Of a DNA stretch of 5,403 nt, positions 1 to 5,403 are shown piece after piece. Both the position numbers and the translations under genes were made by a program. The notes under the pieces are model-generated. The model was not told where the DNA came from. It did no database searches and saw only the letters and a program-made list of their open reading frames with translations. Source of the stretch: Bacteroidales bacterium UBA4459 (lineage in GTDB: Bacteria; Bacteroidota; Bacteroidia; Bacteroidales; F082); NCBI GenBank assembly GCA_002389465.1, contig DGOT01000180.1, forward strand, positions 2,601 to 8,003. Direction: 5' to 3'. Each line of letters begins with the position of its first letter. Position 1 is the first letter of the stretch.

Positions 1-362
1 CTGTCTCCAAACACCTTACCCCCAAACGGCCTTCTTATCTGACAATAAGGATCGCCGATCTCAGGATCATACACAAATTTTGTTGGGCTTTTATATACAG
101 AACTTTGTTGCCCTTCACCTGATTTCATATTATTCCCGAACACATCTTTATCTCCGGATGCATATCTGATCATAAACACTTCCGATATATCAATGCTGTA
201 CGTAGGCCCCGTTTGGTTCGAATACTTCTTATACTTTACAGACCCCGAGAGTATTTCCGTAACCTTGGCCTTAATCTCATCTCCGTTTTGTAAGATAATG
301 ATGTCCTGCGCATAAGTGTAGATGAACAGGAAAAAGAAAATGATAACGAATAATTTTTTCAT
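1..362 (-). CDS. Secreted hypothetical protein, 3' part cut off by the window edge
   Basis: The reverse strand opens with ATG at 362-360 and stays open for 120 codons to the left edge, so the C-terminus is missing. Residues 1-19 form a clear Sec signal peptide: Lys-Lys, then a Phe/Ile-rich core, ending TYAQ. The mature part starts with 'IIILQNGDEIKAKVTEI' (about 21-37), followed by 'VKYKKY' and 'FMIRYASGDKDVF'. This NGD..I.AKV.EI...KYK pattern recurs in many secreted or envelope proteins of Bacteroidota that have no assigned function; the family link is recalled, not searched. The protein is probably periplasmic or outer-membrane associated. It is transcribed divergently from the barrel gene at 574 and has its own -7 element at 402-409, giving a leader of roughly 30-35 nt. 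No strong Shine-Dalgarno is visible, as is usual in this phylum. Function is unknown. Confidence 0.85.
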   Translation of the reverse strand, partial: MKKLFVIIFFFLFIYTYAQDIIILQNGDEIKAKVTEILSGSVKYKKYSNQTGPTYSIDISEVFMIRYASGDKDVFGNNMKSGEGQQSSVYKSPTKFVYDPEIGDPYCQIRRPFGGKVFGD

Positions 363-401
363 CCTAATATGGTTTTGATGTGACACACTGTAGCAATCAG
401 T

Positions 402-409
402 CAAATATA
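402..409 (-). promoter_or_regulatory. Bacteroidota-type -7 promoter element for the leftward gene
   Basis: The reverse strand reads TATATTTG, a full match to the TAnnTTTG -7 consensus of the primary sigma factor in Bacteroidota. It lies 40 bp upstream of the ATG at 362, a sensible distance. No TTTG -33 box is found at the expected 19-21 bp spacing; that position is A-rich. The call rests on the -7 match and its placement only. Confidence 0.5.
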
Positions 410-553
410 AAACATATGGCTGTTTTTTTGCGCTAAAAAACATGAAAATATTAAAATCTGTTATTGTTCTAAATAAGAGAGACGCATCCGGAACAACAGA
501 AACTTTTTATCATTTGTTAACACAAGTTCAATTTCTTATTCAGCAAGAAATCA

Positions 554-561
554 TATATTTG
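554..561 (+). promoter_or_regulatory. Bacteroidota-type -7 promoter element directly before the barrel gene
   Basis: TATATTTG on the plus strand matches TAnnTTTG fully. It ends 12 bp before the ATG at 574, so a transcript starting 5-9 nt downstream would carry a leader of only a few nucleotides. A weak -33-like TTTC lies at 532-535 with 18 bp spacing. The element sits inside the upstream in-frame extension that would begin at 442, which argues that 574 is the real start. Confidence 0.5.
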
Positions 562-573
562 CCTGATTGTTTT

Positions 574-1230
574 ATGGTAAAAAGAAGAGCAACATATCTG
601 GGAATTATTATCCTTTTAACAGCATTTATTTCTGTCAATGCACAGGAATTCGGCTCCAATGTTATCAATGCACCTCTTAAAGAAAAAGCATCCGTTCAGG
701 ATCAACAAGGGTTCAAACCCGATGTACGCATTTCCATTGGCACTTCCTTCTCCGGCTTTGGCGTGGGCTATAACACTTTTGGCACTTATGTAGCTCCTGA
801 GATCAGCATGCCTGTCACCAAAAAGCTCAGTGTTCAGATAGGGCTGGGCTATTCGAGTTTATTTTACGGACAACCAGGCGAAACCATGTTCGGAAATACA
901 AATTCTCAATACGGCAGCCTTTACGTTTCCGGAACATACCTGGTAAACGAAAAACTCAGCATCAGGGGTGTGGGCTATAAAACATTTTTACTGAATCCTT
1001 CACCGCCAGAAGATGGCACAAACGGGAACAGACCCGACTTCAGCAGCCAGGGCGTAGTACTCGACATTGGCTACAAAGTCAGCGAACATTTCCTAATCAA
1101 CGCCAGTTTCCAATACAGGCAACAAAACTATACGGATTATTATTTCGGATATCCGCAATCGGGTTTTGGAACACCTGCTAACTCCAATCCCGCTTTTGGT
1201 GGATTTGGAAGATCTCCTTTTGGATTTTAA
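574..1230 (+). CDS. Small predicted outer-membrane beta-barrel protein, unknown function
   Basis: The product is 218 aa. The start at 574 is chosen over the in-frame ATG at 442 because residues 1-23 from 574 form a standard signal peptide (VKRR, hydrophobic core, cleavage after VNA). The longer form would bury that peptide behind 44 unrelated residues and would include the putative promoter. After a polar linker (about 24-48) the chain has alternating, aromatic- and glycine-rich stretches that fit amphipathic beta strands, for example at 50-60, 72-80, 84-97, 114-125, 127-139, 160-169 and 172-184. That is about enough for an 8-stranded barrel. The last 30 residues are rich in Gly, Phe, Pro and Asn and the chain ends in Phe, a common terminal residue of outer-membrane barrels. 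The family is not recognised. The gene is followed by a plus-strand lipoprotein gene 105 bp downstream, which may or may not be co-transcribed. Confidence 0.75.
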   Translation: MVKRRATYLGIIILLTAFISVNAQEFGSNVINAPLKEKASVQDQQGFKPDVRISIGTSFSGFGVGYNTFGTYVAPEISMPVTKKLSVQIGLGYSSLFYGQPGETMFGNTNSQYGSLYVSGTYLVNEKLSIRGVGYKTFLLNPSPPEDGTNGNRPDFSSQGVVLDIGYKVSEHFLINASFQYRQQNYTDYYFGYPQSGFGTPANSNPAFGGFGRSPFGF

Positions 1231-1283
1231 TTTATTCTGTCACAAGCAACCCTTGGCATATTTATTGGTTATTTTACAAAGAA

Positions 1284-1297
1284 GTTTAAGCTTAAAC
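1284..1297. promoter_or_regulatory. Perfect 14-bp palindrome in the gap before the lipoprotein gene
   Basis: GTTTAAGCTTAAAC is a perfect dyad with no loop, 39 bp upstream of the ATG at 1336. A loopless dyad of this kind would suit a dimeric DNA-binding protein better than a terminator hairpin. No recognised regulator site matches it, and a chance origin in AT-rich DNA is possible. No TAnnTTTG element was found between 1231 and 1335. Confidence 0.2.
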
Positions 1298-1335
1298 CTA
1301 TATTCATTTTTAAGATCTTACCACCTTTAATAGCC

Positions 1336-2415
1336 ATGCGCATGAAAAAGTTAGTTGCATCTGTTTCTCTCATCAGTTTATTGTTTTTACTCTGGGGTTG
1401 CCCGGGGGGAGTCCATAAAAAATATGATTACGATGCCTATTTCCCCACTACCCCGGTAAACTTTGGTTTTGTGAATAGTCCTTATGATGACTACAATTCC
1501 ATTTTACCCGAATTTCATTACGGGAAACACCTGGTGTTTTCTTCCAACCGAGCCACGGAAGGCGGCGACTTCAGCTTCGTACACGACAACTTTAACGTTA
1601 CATGGTATATGGAAACCAGCGAACTGTTAGTGAATAACGATTACCTTGGGGATGGAAATATCGTTGCACAAATGATCAGTAAGGTTAATTGGGAAGGGAA
1701 TGAATTCGGCCCTTATGCAATTGGTTTCGACACGATGATTAACGAAAACTACGGAAGGATAAGTTTACTCGCCTATTCTACGAACAACGAAGATGAAGCT
1801 TATCACGAAGAGTTTTTATATTACTTCTCTGATAATGATGGTGCCACGGGTACGGTTTACGGTCCTTTCGACATCCCGTTCCTTTCCAACAGCAGCCACC
1901 AACAGTACATTTCATTTTTTGGCCCTTCCGTAGTCAGCATCGATTTTGGGGGACTCAAACCCAATTTGTTTACCGAAATGTATTTTGACAGTTTTGATAA
2001 CGGGCTGGCAGATATTTACAAGATAAACATTCCGCAGGGCACAGAGCTTATAAGGTTCCTTTCAGACACAGCTATCTACGACAGGCATTTGATTGAGAAA
2101 CTTTCATCATCATCTAACGATCGGTGTCCGTTCGTCAACGGTAACTTCATGGTCTTTACTTCTGACAGGCCGGGTGGTTTTGGCGGATATGATCTTTATT
2201 ATTCAAGATATGAAGGAGCTTCATGGTCACAGCCGGTAAATTTTGGTGACAGGATTAATACCGAATATGACGAATTCAGGCCGGTAGCCATGCAGGTGGA
2301 TGGGTTCAAAAACGATGTGATGATCTTCTCTTCCAACAGACCCGGCGGAAAAGGTGGTTTCGACTTATATTACGTAGGAATTGACAAGATCACACCAAAT
2401 CCCGTAATTGAGTAA
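1336..2415 (+). CDS. Lipoprotein with PD40 (WD40-like beta-propeller) motifs
   Basis: The 359-aa product begins with a lipoprotein signal: RMKK, a hydrophobic core, then LLWGC with Cys22 as the probable lipidated residue. The Trp at -2 is unusual but -3 Leu and -1 Gly fit the lipobox. A second ATG at 1342 would give an equally good signal peptide. Three PD40-type motifs are visible: FSSNRATEGGDF (68-79, degenerate), FTSDRPGGFGGYDLYY (274-289) and FSSNRPGGKGGFDLYY (331-346). The last two are each the kernel of a propeller blade, as in TolB-like domains. The region between about 90 and 260 lacks the motif but is strand-rich and may hold divergent blades. In this phylum such repeats often occur with a C-terminal OmpA-like domain; none is present here and the chain ends 13 residues after the last blade motif. 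It is probably anchored to the outer membrane and involved in envelope structure or protein interaction. It ends 12 bp before the convergent stop of the Rrf2 gene, with no terminator hairpin between. Confidence 0.85.
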   Translation: MRMKKLVASVSLISLLFLLWGCPGGVHKKYDYDAYFPTTPVNFGFVNSPYDDYNSILPEFHYGKHLVFSSNRATEGGDFSFVHDNFNVTWYMETSELLVNNDYLGDGNIVAQMISKVNWEGNEFGPYAIGFDTMINENYGRISLLAYSTNNEDEAYHEEFLYYFSDNDGATGTVYGPFDIPFLSNSSHQQYISFFGPSVVSIDFGGLKPNLFTEMYFDSFDNGLADIYKINIPQGTELIRFLSDTAIYDRHLIEKLSSSSNDRCPFVNGNFMVFTSDRPGGFGGYDLYYSRYEGASWSQPVNFGDRINTEYDEFRPVAMQVDGFKNDVMIFSSNRPGGKGGFDLYYVGIDKITPNPVIE

Positions 2416-2427
2416 AAATTGCTTACA

Positions 2428-2865
2428 TCAGGAAAGAAAATCAACGAAGGTTTTACCTGCCTCCAGTTCCTCAATAATGTTGCTTATTTTCTTTGCCGAT
2501 AATGATTTATAAAATCCATCGCGGAGCTTTCCGTATTCATCGTGGATGGGACAGGGCTTTTCCTCATTACAGTCGTTAAGCCCCAATCCGCATCTCTTGA
2601 AAAAATCGAGGCCTTCGTTTACCTCTACAATTCTGAGCAATGAAATGTTTCTTGTTTGTTCATTGGCGTAAAATCCGCCATTGGGCCCTTTTGCCGAATA
2701 AATGATTCTGTTGCGTACTAAATGTTGCAATACCTTTGCCAGGTATGGTTCCGGCAGTCCCAGTTCCTTGGCTATGGTTTTTATACCGAAGCGTTTGCCC
2801 TCCAACGATTTCATCGAAAGATAAACCACTGCCCGTATTGCGTATTCAGTTGATCTCGAAAACAT
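2428..2865 (-). CDS. Rrf2-family transcriptional regulator, probable Fe-S sensor (IscR/NsrR type)
   Basis: This 145-aa protein has the usual length and layout of Rrf2 regulators. The N-terminus FSRSTEYAIRAVVYLS is the family's first helix. A winged helix-turn-helix follows at about 26-66, with recognition region LGLPEPYLAKVLQHLV and wing KGPNGGFY. A dimerisation helix runs from about 75. The cluster-binding loop shows Cys92, Cys99, Cys105 and His108 (C-x6-C-x5-C-P-I-H). E. coli IscR uses Cys92, Cys98, Cys104 and His107 to hold a [2Fe-2S] cluster, so the full ligand set, including the histidine, appears conserved with one extra residue in the first spacer. It likely senses Fe-S status, nitric oxide or redox stress and controls this cluster; target and signal are inferred. 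It is last in the minus-strand cluster, 107 bp after the DUF59 gene, with three palindromes between. No own TAnnTTTG promoter was found, so read-through from the operon is plausible. Confidence 0.92.
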   Translation of the reverse strand: MFSRSTEYAIRAVVYLSMKSLEGKRFGIKTIAKELGLPEPYLAKVLQHLVRNRIIYSAKGPNGGFYANEQTRNISLLRIVEVNEGLDFFKRCGLGLNDCNEEKPCPIHDEYGKLRDGFYKSLSAKKISNIIEELEAGKTFVDFLS

Positions 2866-2883
2866 TATTAAATTATTATCTGC

Positions 2884-2900
2884 TCAAGCGTCCCGCTTGA
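2884..2900. repeat. Palindromic repeat unit 1 (REP-like)
   Basis: TCAAGCG-TCC-CGCTTGA is a perfect 7-bp inverted repeat with a 3-nt loop. Its core GCGTCCCGC is shared, with changes, by the two units to its right. A run of eight T follows on the plus strand, which would look like an intrinsic terminator, but no plus-strand gene ends here. For the minus-strand genes the hairpin lacks a downstream T-run. Confidence 0.6.
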
Positions 2901-2922
2901 ATTTTTTTTATTTTCAAACCCG

Positions 2923-2943
2923 CTTCAGGCATCCCGCCTGAAG
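2923..2943. repeat. Palindromic repeat unit 2 (REP-like)
   Basis: CTTCAGGC-ATCCC-GCCTGAAG is a perfect 8-bp inverted repeat with a 5-nt loop, the strongest of the three. It shares the TCA(A/G)GC...TCCCGC(T/C)TGA pattern with unit 1. In the operon transcript it would form a stable stem between the DUF59 and Rrf2 coding regions, so it could affect processing or mRNA stability. Confidence 0.6.
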
Positions 2944-2961
2944 TTTAGCGTCACGCCTGAA
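2944..2961. repeat. Palindromic repeat unit 3, left arm decayed
   Basis: TTTAGCG-TCA-CGCCTGAA directly abuts unit 2. The right arm CGCCTGAA matches unit 2, while the left arm is altered and lacks one G, leaving a GCG/CGC core stem plus A-T, T-G, T-A and T-A pairs around a bulged C. It looks like a degenerate third copy of the same element. It lies just after the stop of the DUF59 gene. Confidence 0.45.
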
Positions 2962-2972
2962 TTTTCATTCAG

Positions 2973-3293
2973 TTATTGATTTAACTCCATCTGCCCCTGT
3001 TCCGTGATCATATCGGGCGTCCATTGCGGTTCCCACACCAGATTAACGGTCACGTTATATTCCGGATATGTCACCTCCAGAATAGTTTGTATATGCTGAA
3101 TGATCGTATCCCCTACCGGGCAACCCGGCGTTGACAACGTAACATCCACCGTCAGGGTTTTCTTTTCATCATCCTTGATAACCGTATAAACCAACCCCAG
3201 ATCCACAATATTCACCCCCACTTCAGGGTCGGGTACCTGTTTCAATACTTCAACGACTTTTAATTCCTCGTCTGTAAAATTTTTCTGTATCAT
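2973..3293 (-). CDS. MIP18/DUF59 family Fe-S cluster assembly factor (SufT/PaaD-like)
   Basis: The 106-aa product is a single DUF59 (MIP18-like) domain at its normal length. Diagnostic stretches are VPDPEVGVNIVDLGLVY (20-36), the conserved Cys loop TLSTPGCPVGDTI with Cys58, and the end VWEPQWTPDMITEQGQMEL. Members such as SufT, PaaD and their eukaryotic relatives help mature or repair Fe-S proteins in the cytoplasm, and the loop Cys is important for that role. Cys58 is the only cysteine, so the extra C-terminal metal-binding cysteines of PaaD are absent and the simpler SufT/YitW-like type fits better. Its ATG overlaps the stop of the membrane-protein gene by one base (TAATG at 3295-3291 on the reverse strand), so translation is probably coupled. 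It likely serves Fe-S maturation for this operon's function or its Rrf2 regulator; the exact client is unknown. Confidence 0.92.
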   Translation of the reverse strand: MIQKNFTDEELKVVEVLKQVPDPEVGVNIVDLGLVYTVIKDDEKKTLTVDVTLSTPGCPVGDTIIQHIQTILEVTYPEYNVTVNLVWEPQWTPDMITEQGQMELNQ

Positions 3294-4588
3294 TATTTTA
3301 TGATTTGTTTTTTATGAAATATCATCCGGTAAACATTCACTCCGTACACTATACTTGTAAACACCATAGCTACAGCACCCAACTCAAGCAATACTTCTAA
3401 TGAAAAGAGCAATCCTGCTACAAAAAGCAGCACACTAAGCGCAAACGAATACATATGAATCGTAGCCAGCCTGTCGCTGTACAAATCTGCCGGAAGAGGT
3501 GTTTTTTGTCTCCCCACAAGTTTCTGGTAGTAGAAAAGCCAGATGATGAACGGCAGGGTTTTATAAGTTTGTCCCAGAATCAGTCCGGTAAAAAAGCCAT
3601 ATACAAGCAGCAGCCCAGCCATAATCTCTACTCTTCCGGCTGGAAACCCTAAAGTACTGTTCCCGAAATAAACCAGAATGAAAGAGATTACACTTAGAGA
3701 AAGTATCACGAGAGCTATAGCTGAAAGTCTCATGCCAACATCCAGCTTTTTCCGCATCCGGTGCGAAAACACATCGTAATTAAAGAGTAAAAACAAAACC
3801 AGTCCTGACAGGATCAGCAGATAAGCAATAAAACTTACAATAACAGGTACCTGATTAATAAAAGTGATCGCAAAAATCGTGATCACTCCGGCGTTTATCA
3901 GATAAAAACCCCATCTCAGGAAGTCCTTACGGGTCTTGTGCACAATCAGGAACATGGGCATCAGCGTAGCAGCCACTCCGATCACCAGCATAAGAAACCA
4001 GCCCACCAGTCCAATAACAACATGTGTTTCCAGAAACTCGGTATGAGCCTTCGGTAGCCAGGCATATTTAAGGTTCAGGACAATAAATAAACCCATCATC
4101 ACAGTCAACAGAAGATAAATTGTTGAAGAAACAATATACAGTTTGCTGACATTCTTCTTTTCTGATTTTAAAGCGGTAATCAATGTATTGACCGTAAAAA
4201 CCAGAACAGCTACAATGATCAATGTTCCGCCTATGACAAAATTATTTGTCAGTTGAAATTCATAACCCATAAAAGCGGCTATCAGAAAAAACAGGCCCGA
4301 TACAAATCCTGCCAGGGTAATATAAGCCAGCGTTTCGCTGAACAATTTCACTTCCATAACCACGGGGATCAACTGGTACAAGGCTCCGAAAATGATCATT
4401 GTAACCCACCCCAGGATCATCAGGTGCAGAACCGTCAAAATCGGCGCATTGATGTGATATCCCAGCAAAGCACCGTAATTGGCTAACAAATACAATGATG
4501 CCAGCAAAAAACTGACAGGACCCAGTAAAAAGTGTGGCGCCACCACCCAGATCGAGGGGGCGTTTTTGGTACTTAATCCCGCTTGCAT
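3293..4588 (-). CDS. 12-helix membrane protein, NnrS-like / heme-copper oxidase subunit I-like
   Basis: The 431-aa protein is almost entirely hydrophobic, with about twelve predicted membrane helices near residues 15-37, 49-70, 86-108, 116-139, 150-172, 188-215, 225-244, 247-270, 287-308, 321-345, 375-397 and 400-423. No signal peptide is present. Histidines lie within or at the edges of helices: H19, H55 in 'TVLHLMILGWVTMIIFGALY', H189 in 'ETHVVIGLVGWFLMLVIGV', and H378 in 'IHMYSFAL'. The H..LGW...IFGA..Q..P pattern recalls the second helix of heme-copper oxidase subunit I. The double-His copper site and the HxH heme pair of true oxidases are not seen, so it is probably not a terminal oxidase. 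Length and helix count match NnrS, a heme and copper membrane protein tied to nitric oxide tolerance. It is coupled by TAATG overlaps on both sides, to the DUF2249 gene upstream and the DUF59 gene downstream. The membrane fold is certain; the subfamily is moderate, and heme binding is inference. Confidence 0.7.
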   Translation of the reverse strand: MQAGLSTKNAPSIWVVAPHFLLGPVSFLLASLYLLANYGALLGYHINAPILTVLHLMILGWVTMIIFGALYQLIPVVMEVKLFSETLAYITLAGFVSGLFFLIAAFMGYEFQLTNNFVIGGTLIIVAVLVFTVNTLITALKSEKKNVSKLYIVSSTIYLLLTVMMGLFIVLNLKYAWLPKAHTEFLETHVVIGLVGWFLMLVIGVAATLMPMFLIVHKTRKDFLRWGFYLINAGVITIFAITFINQVPVIVSFIAYLLILSGLVLFLLFNYDVFSHRMRKKLDVGMRLSAIALVILSLSVISFILVYFGNSTLGFPAGRVEIMAGLLLVYGFFTGLILGQTYKTLPFIIWLFYYQKLVGRQKTPLPADLYSDRLATIHMYSFALSVLLFVAGLLFSLEVLLELGAVAMVFTSIVYGVNVYRMIFHKKQIIK

Positions 4589-5403
4589 TATTTGAAAATT
4601 ATCAGTTTGATATTCGATTCATCAATATCCTGTGAAGCCCACCTAAAGTTTCTCTCCTCCAGCTCGGGCAAGAGGTACTGCGGTAGCTTTTTATGATGTA
4701 CAAATAAGGCCTCCCCTTCTCTTAGCCCTTCTATCTCTTCCAGGACAGTCACCATAGGCATCGGCATTTCAAGAGGACGGACATCTATTTCCCTCATCTT
4801 TCCGGCAAATTGCTCCTCTATTTCTTCGAAAACCAGCTGGTCACTCTCCGTTTCTGTCTTTTTCTTTTTATCCAGATGTTCATCGGCTTTTTCCATATAA
4901 GTCCACACAACGCCGGCTTCCGGACGCTCCGTTACATATGCATACCCTTTCTTTTTCAGAATATTCAGCAATGGGATCGGCTCAAATGTGTTAATGATTT
5001 TCAGCGTATGCCACTCATCCATCGTTTTCAGTTTCTCCATAATGGCATCAAAAGGGTCTATCCCACCTGCCAGTATCGGGCGGACATCCAATTCTTCTAT
5101 AGCTTCTTTTCTCATATCTCTTTTTGTTTCATTTAATCTGTATTTATCGGTCGGCGAAACAGCTTCACACCCACAGTCGTCTGCTGTTTCAAAACCAATT
5201 TCTTTTAGCTTATCAATCAAGACACATACCGGCACCCCTCCTATTCGTGCAGCTTCGGCAATAGCAACTCGTGGCGCCAAAGCCTTACGTAAAAGCGGAT
5301 TTTTCAACTTTCTGAAATGCTTATTAATAGAAGCTATAACCTCTATCGTCTCCTCATTATGCTCAATAAGCTTAGAAATTTTTGTTTTAGCACTAATTAT
5401 CAT
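4588..5403 (-). CDS. DUF1858 plus tandem DUF2249 domain protein
   Basis: The 271-aa soluble protein has no signal peptide or membrane segment. Residues 1-72 resemble DUF1858: 'TKISKLIEHNEETIEVIASI', then FRKLKNPLLRKALAPRV and AARIGGVPV..LIDKL. A linker holds the pair DCGCE (Cys77, Cys79). Two DUF2249 (TusA-like fold) domains follow: 104-171, opening with ELDVRPI, and 205-271, opening with EIDVRPL. A charged Lys/Glu linker (172-203) separates them. Many DUF2249 domains carry a D-H-x-P-like motif; the first copy has NTFEP without His, the second has VHHKKLP. DUF1858 and DUF2249 domains are often encoded with hemerythrin-like, Fe-S repair or nitric-oxide genes, so a role in redox or cofactor repair is likely but unproven. 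The ATG lies on the last three bases of the window, so the promoter is outside and a longer N-terminus cannot be excluded, though the DUF1858 start looks complete. Its TAA overlaps the next ATG (TAATG, 4590-4586), so it leads the coupled operon as far as visible. Confidence 0.85.
   Translation of the reverse strand: MIISAKTKISKLIEHNEETIEVIASINKHFRKLKNPLLRKALAPRVAIAEAARIGGVPVCVLIDKLKEIGFETADDCGCEAVSPTDKYRLNETKRDMRKEAIEELDVRPILAGGIDPFDAIMEKLKTMDEWHTLKIINTFEPIPLLNILKKKGYAYVTERPEAGVVWTYMEKADEHLDKKKKTETESDQLVFEEIEEQFAGKMREIDVRPLEMPMPMVTVLEEIEGLREGEALFVHHKKLPQYLLPELEERNFRWASQDIDESNIKLIIFK

Noticed and set aside
442..573. N-terminal extension of the barrel protein from the ATG at 442
   Set aside because: It would place 44 residues before a clear signal peptide and would contain the likely -7 promoter element; the ATG at 574 explains the sequence better.
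1246..1258. Short CAAG...CTTG inverted repeat after the barrel gene as a terminator
   Set aside because: The stem is only 4 bp and no T-run follows; this is expected by chance.
2884..2910. Intrinsic terminator on the plus strand (hairpin plus T-run)
   Set aside because: The nearest plus-strand gene ends at 2415, with the whole Rrf2 gene between, and the hairpin belongs to a set of three related palindromes. A terminator for antisense read-through cannot be excluded, but there is no support for it.
3455..3652. Open frame on the plus strand inside the membrane-protein gene
   Set aside because: It is antisense to a well-supported gene, has no recognisable domain or signal, and reads as a by-product of the opposite strand.
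4253..4486. Open frame on the plus strand inside the membrane-protein gene, product rich in Gln, His and Asn
   Set aside because: The composition is the expected antisense reading of hydrophobic membrane codons; there is no promoter or family signature.
3293..4588. A functional cbb3-type terminal oxidase or NO reductase catalytic subunit
   Set aside because: The adjacent-His copper ligands and the HxH heme ligands cannot be found, and no oxidase partner subunit lies nearby.
4810..5136. Open frame on the plus strand inside the DUF2249 gene, product rich in Phe
   Set aside because: The Phe-rich reading is the mirror of Lys/Glu codons on the minus strand; the minus-strand protein has clear domains.

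Overview
The window looks like a chromosomal piece from a member of the Bacteroidota. The signs are two TAnnTTTG-type -7 promoter elements (both TATATTTG), weak or absent Shine-Dalgarno sequences, several secreted, outer-membrane or lipoprotein genes, and PD40-type 'SSNRPGG.GG.DLYY' repeats of the kind common in that phylum. The genus cannot be told from the sequence.

Left part (1-2415), cell-envelope genes of unknown role. A secreted hypothetical protein runs off the left edge on the minus strand (1-362). It diverges from a small predicted outer-membrane beta-barrel protein (574-1230, plus strand); the 211-bp spacer holds one promoter element for each direction. Next comes a lipoprotein with PD40 (WD40-like propeller) motifs (1336-2415, plus strand). 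It converges tail to tail on the regulator gene, with only 12 bp between the stops.

Right part (2428-5403), a four-gene minus-strand cluster. In transcription order it encodes: a soluble DUF1858 plus double DUF2249 protein (4588-5403); a 12-helix integral membrane protein resembling NnrS or a reduced heme-copper oxidase subunit I (3293-4588); a MIP18/DUF59 family Fe-S assembly factor (2973-3293); and an Rrf2-family regulator with an IscR-like Cys-Cys-Cys-His set (2428-2865). The first three genes are joined by TAATG stop/start overlaps and are almost certainly one translationally coupled operon. The regulator follows after 107 bp that contain three related GC-rich palindromes.

The gene content suggests a module that senses and repairs damage to Fe-S or heme centres, or handles nitric oxide or respiratory stress, with the Rrf2 protein as the likely sensor. 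That function is inferred from family membership and context and is not shown by the sequence. No tRNA, rRNA, CRISPR array, insertion sequence or convincing intrinsic terminator was seen, and no intergenic stretch exceeds 300 bp.
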